Part shown: positions 23,275 to 25,026 of the stretch, in pieces
How the letters are laid out: each line of letters starts with the position of its first letter
Position numbering within the stretch: the stretch's first letter is position 1
IMG/VR virus record: IMGVR_UViG_3300010158_000298
Span: 1-25,026 of that record
Reading direction: 5' to 3' (one strand)
DNA: 25,026 nt
Origin: a virus
The notes under the pieces: generated by a model
Databases searched by the model: none
What the model was told of the DNA's origin: nothing
The model's input: the letters and a program-made list of their open reading frames with translations, nothing else
Translations under genes and position numbers: made by a program

Positions 23275-24123
23275 TTAAGCTGATTTAGTCGGTGCTGGTG
23301 TATACACTGGAGGTGTAAATGTTTCAACCTCGTGTGTTATCACTGCATCAGGCCCAGATACTGGAGTTCCATTACCAGTTACTACAACACCGCTTGGAAC
23401 TTTGTCCGAAGCACTGCCCGCTGGAGTAATAGCGTCTGGATGATCTCCGGGATTATCAACATGCTCAGTCACTGTGCCTGTCATTGCTGGCTTCCAATTA
23501 TGATTAGCGTCTAATTCAGGTAGACCCACTGCATGTGTTCCTGGTGTAAATGCCGCTTGTGCGCCTGAAACATTACCTGCCAACATTTGATAGAACAATG
23601 GTACAAACTTAGCTGGGATAGTAATAACTTCTTCGTCATCCACGTGATGTGTATGCTCGCCGCCTGGACCAAATGCAGTTAGCTGAATGTCTACTGTATA
23701 AGGCTCATCTTTATGCTCGTAAACTAAATCAAGTTTTTCATCAGTATATACTTGACCTTCAACAAGCCATTCGTGATGCTCTTCGTCTTCGTTGAATCCA
23801 TGACCACCAATATTAGCTTCCACGTGAACATAAGTCTTATGCTCTTCGGGTCTGTGCAACACGTTCTTAATAATGTGTGCATGAGGAGGCCCAGGTTCTG
23901 GTTTAGGATGTTCTAAATCCCATTCAATATAATATTGTTCGCCTGAAATCCACTGACCGTTTTTAAACCACCAGCCTACATGGCAGCCGTCTGGAACTTC
24001 TTCCCAGTGACCTGGAATGTCGTTCTTTTCAATCTGCTCCGGATGGATGAGCCCGTGTGGACTCATTCCGTCTTCGAGGATTTCTGTGATATGATTATCT
24101 ATAATTCTTGCCCAAATTCCCAT
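23275..24123 (-). CDS. His-rich, acidic virion-associated protein (282 aa), function unknown
   Basis: I do not recognise a named family with confidence. The N-terminal 60 residues (WARIIDNHITEILEDG, LIHPEQIEKNDIPGHWEEVP, HVGWWFKNGQW) follow a pattern common to small phage tail-associated proteins. There a short beta segment with 'F/IHP' and 'W..VP......GW.....G' occurs in fibre-linked or fibre-assembly proteins. Histidine is unusually frequent, 23 of 282, with clusters such as PPHAHII, EDEEHHEW and GEHTHHVDDEE, suited to metal binding. The C-terminal 80 residues are Pro/Thr/Gly-rich and probably extended. The start has AAGGAG upstream and comes 10 nt after the stop of the Cys-rich gene, so they form one operon. 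A virion role is inferred from context. Confidence 0.6.
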   Translation of the reverse strand: MGIWARIIDNHITEILEDGMSPHGLIHPEQIEKNDIPGHWEEVPDGCHVGWWFKNGQWISGEQYYIEWDLEHPKPEPGPPHAHIIKNVLHRPEEHKTYVHVEANIGGHGFNEDEEHHEWLVEGQVYTDEKLDLVYEHKDEPYTVDIQLTAFGPGGEHTHHVDDEEVITIPAKFVPLFYQMLAGNVSGAQAAFTPGTHAVGLPELDANHNWKPAMTGTVTEHVDNPGDHPDAITPAGSASDKVPSGVVVTGNGTPVSGPDAVITHEVETFTPPVYTPAPTKSA

Positions 24124-24133
24124 TTGATTCTCC

Positions 24134-25026
24134 TTAATCTTTCCAATATATTAGTGCCATGCCGGTTCCTGCTGGACTTAATCTCCAGTCTAGCTCGCTT
24201 GGAGGGAACGCCAACGCTGGACCACTGCCGTTACACAAATCATAAGATCCACCATAACAGACACATAGTAAATAACTTCTGTAAACGCCGCTTCCGCCGC
24301 CTTTACCTGCTTTTTGCGCACCATTACAGTAGGCAAAGCCACCTGAACCGCCTAATGTACCTGCACATGCGAAGATGTACGGAGCAATGGCCTGCATCAT
24401 TTTGTCTGCACAACAAACTCTTCCGCTTGTACCTAAACAGCAAATTAAAGTAAAGTTAAACATTGCGTAGGCATCAACACCGTTCAAACAGCATGATCCT
24501 GTGAAAAATGTCATATCACAGCAGAATGAACCTACACCACCTGTACCAGCGCCTTCGCCTGAGTTGTCAGGGTGTGTATCCCACATGTTGCTTACGAAAC
24601 CACTGTTTGGTGAGCAAATTGATTGGAATGTTCCTTTACCTGAACTGCCGCTACCGCACATACTGTGGATATCGTGCCATGGATAAAATCTTGGTGCAGA
24701 ACCTTGTGGTTTTAGAACACTTGCCGAACCTTCACCGTGGAAGTTAGCTCCATAACTCATAAAGTTATAGTATTCTTGTCCGCGGCCTTCGTCGTTGTCA
24801 AAGCCACCCCAACCGCCATGTCCGTTTTTAATACGCATGTTTTGGCAAGTACCTTGATAGTGTTGGCACTCACAATATGTACAGCATTGGAATTTAGTTC
24901 CGCCACCGCCACCAGTTGCCGACATACAGCACATATTACGTAGTAATTGTCCCCAAGTTGTTGTGTTATAACTTTGCTTGTGGCAAATACATGTACACCA
25001 GTGACTGCGAATTGGCTGACGGCAGA
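24134..25026 (-). CDS. Cys/Gly-rich protein, possible tail-tip or fibre protein, 5' end outside window
   Basis: The frame stays open from 24134 to the window edge (297 codons), so the true start lies beyond 25026 and the first internal Met (24934) is probably not the start. The visible part holds 26 cysteines in 296 residues, many as CC doublets (MCCMS, QCCTYC, FCCDM, SCCLN, ICCLG, VCCAD). It also has C-x-C pairs (TCICH, CEC, CVC) and glycine runs such as SATGGGGGTK and GKGGGSG. Large aromatic residues are frequent; the C-terminus ends LDWRLSPAGTGMALIYW. Gly-rich segments recall phage adhesin tips (for example T-even gp38), but the cysteines do not. Possible readings are a disulfide- or metal-stabilised receptor-binding protein. 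No family could be assigned. Confidence 0.65.
   Translation of the reverse strand, partial: CRQPIRSHWCTCICHKQSYNTTTWGQLLRNMCCMSATGGGGGTKFQCCTYCECQHYQGTCQNMRIKNGHGGWGGFDNDEGRGQEYYNFMSYGANFHGEGSASVLKPQGSAPRFYPWHDIHSMCGSGSSGKGTFQSICSPNSGFVSNMWDTHPDNSGEGAGTGGVGSFCCDMTFFTGSCCLNGVDAYAMFNFTLICCLGTSGRVCCADKMMQAIAPYIFACAGTLGGSGGFAYCNGAQKAGKGGGSGVYRSYLLCVCYGGSYDLCNGSGPALAFPPSELDWRLSPAGTGMALIYWKD

Noticed and set aside
23980-24453. 157-codon plus-strand open frame crossing the His-rich/Cys-rich boundary
   Set aside because: It runs opposite two well-supported genes, spans their junction and shows no domain pattern.
1-25026. tRNA genes, CRISPR arrays, retron or toxin-antitoxin units
   Set aside because: Gaps between genes are all about 105 nt or less, and none contains a cloverleaf, spaced direct repeats or a paired small-gene arrangement.

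Overview
The window looks like the virion-gene region of a T4-like (tevenvirus-type) myophage, most like those of marine or freshwater bacteria. It carries recognisable homologues of T4 gp18 (tail sheath), gp13 and gp14 (neck), gp15 (tail terminator) and gp1 (dNMP kinase). It also carries long beta-rich structural proteins and 2OG-Fe(II) oxygenases of the kind common in aquatic T4-like phages. The DNA is AT-rich and coding is very dense: no gap between genes exceeds about 105 bases. I saw no tRNA, rRNA, CRISPR array, insertion sequence or attachment site. The host cannot be read from the sequence.

Layout. (1) 3-4872: the tail sheath gene (minus, 3' end outside the window), a small HNH/zinc-ribbon gene on plus, and a minus-strand run gp13 -> 2OG oxygenase -> dNMP kinase. 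(2) 4888-8264: a symmetrical divergent promoter, then a plus-strand run gp14 -> gp15 -> Nudix hydrolase. (3) 8261-15766: minus strand, with a small prolyl-4-hydroxylase-like oxygenase downstream of a block of four structural genes (347, 174, 256 and 1506 aa). The three smaller ones share a repeated 'GTLDN..IG..TP' module. (4) 15858-16436: a plus-strand HAD-fold protein that appears to lack its catalytic aspartates. (5) 16464-22542: a minus-strand cassette of six genes: sulfotransferase-like, SGNH hydrolase, sulfotransferase-like, SGNH hydrolase, GT9-like glycosyltransferase, carbamoyltransferase. (6) 22593-23225: a third 2OG oxygenase on plus. (7) 23275-25026: a His-rich protein and a Cys/Gly-rich protein (5' end outside the window) on minus, which may be tail-fibre tip or fibre-assembly proteins.

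Regulation. T4-type late promoter boxes (NATAAATA; T4 consensus TATAAATA) stand before most transcription units. At several genes the box lies only 4-6 nt from the ATG, which suggests leaderless late mRNAs. Three strong factor-independent terminators were found.

The best candidate for an undescribed system is the 16.4-22.5 kb cassette. Two consecutive sulfotransferase-like/SGNH pairs plus a glycosyltransferase and a carbamoyltransferase, under late promoters and next to fibre-like genes, suggest that the phage builds or edits a decorated glycan on its own virion or on the host surface. This is inference from family and context, not shown by the sequence.
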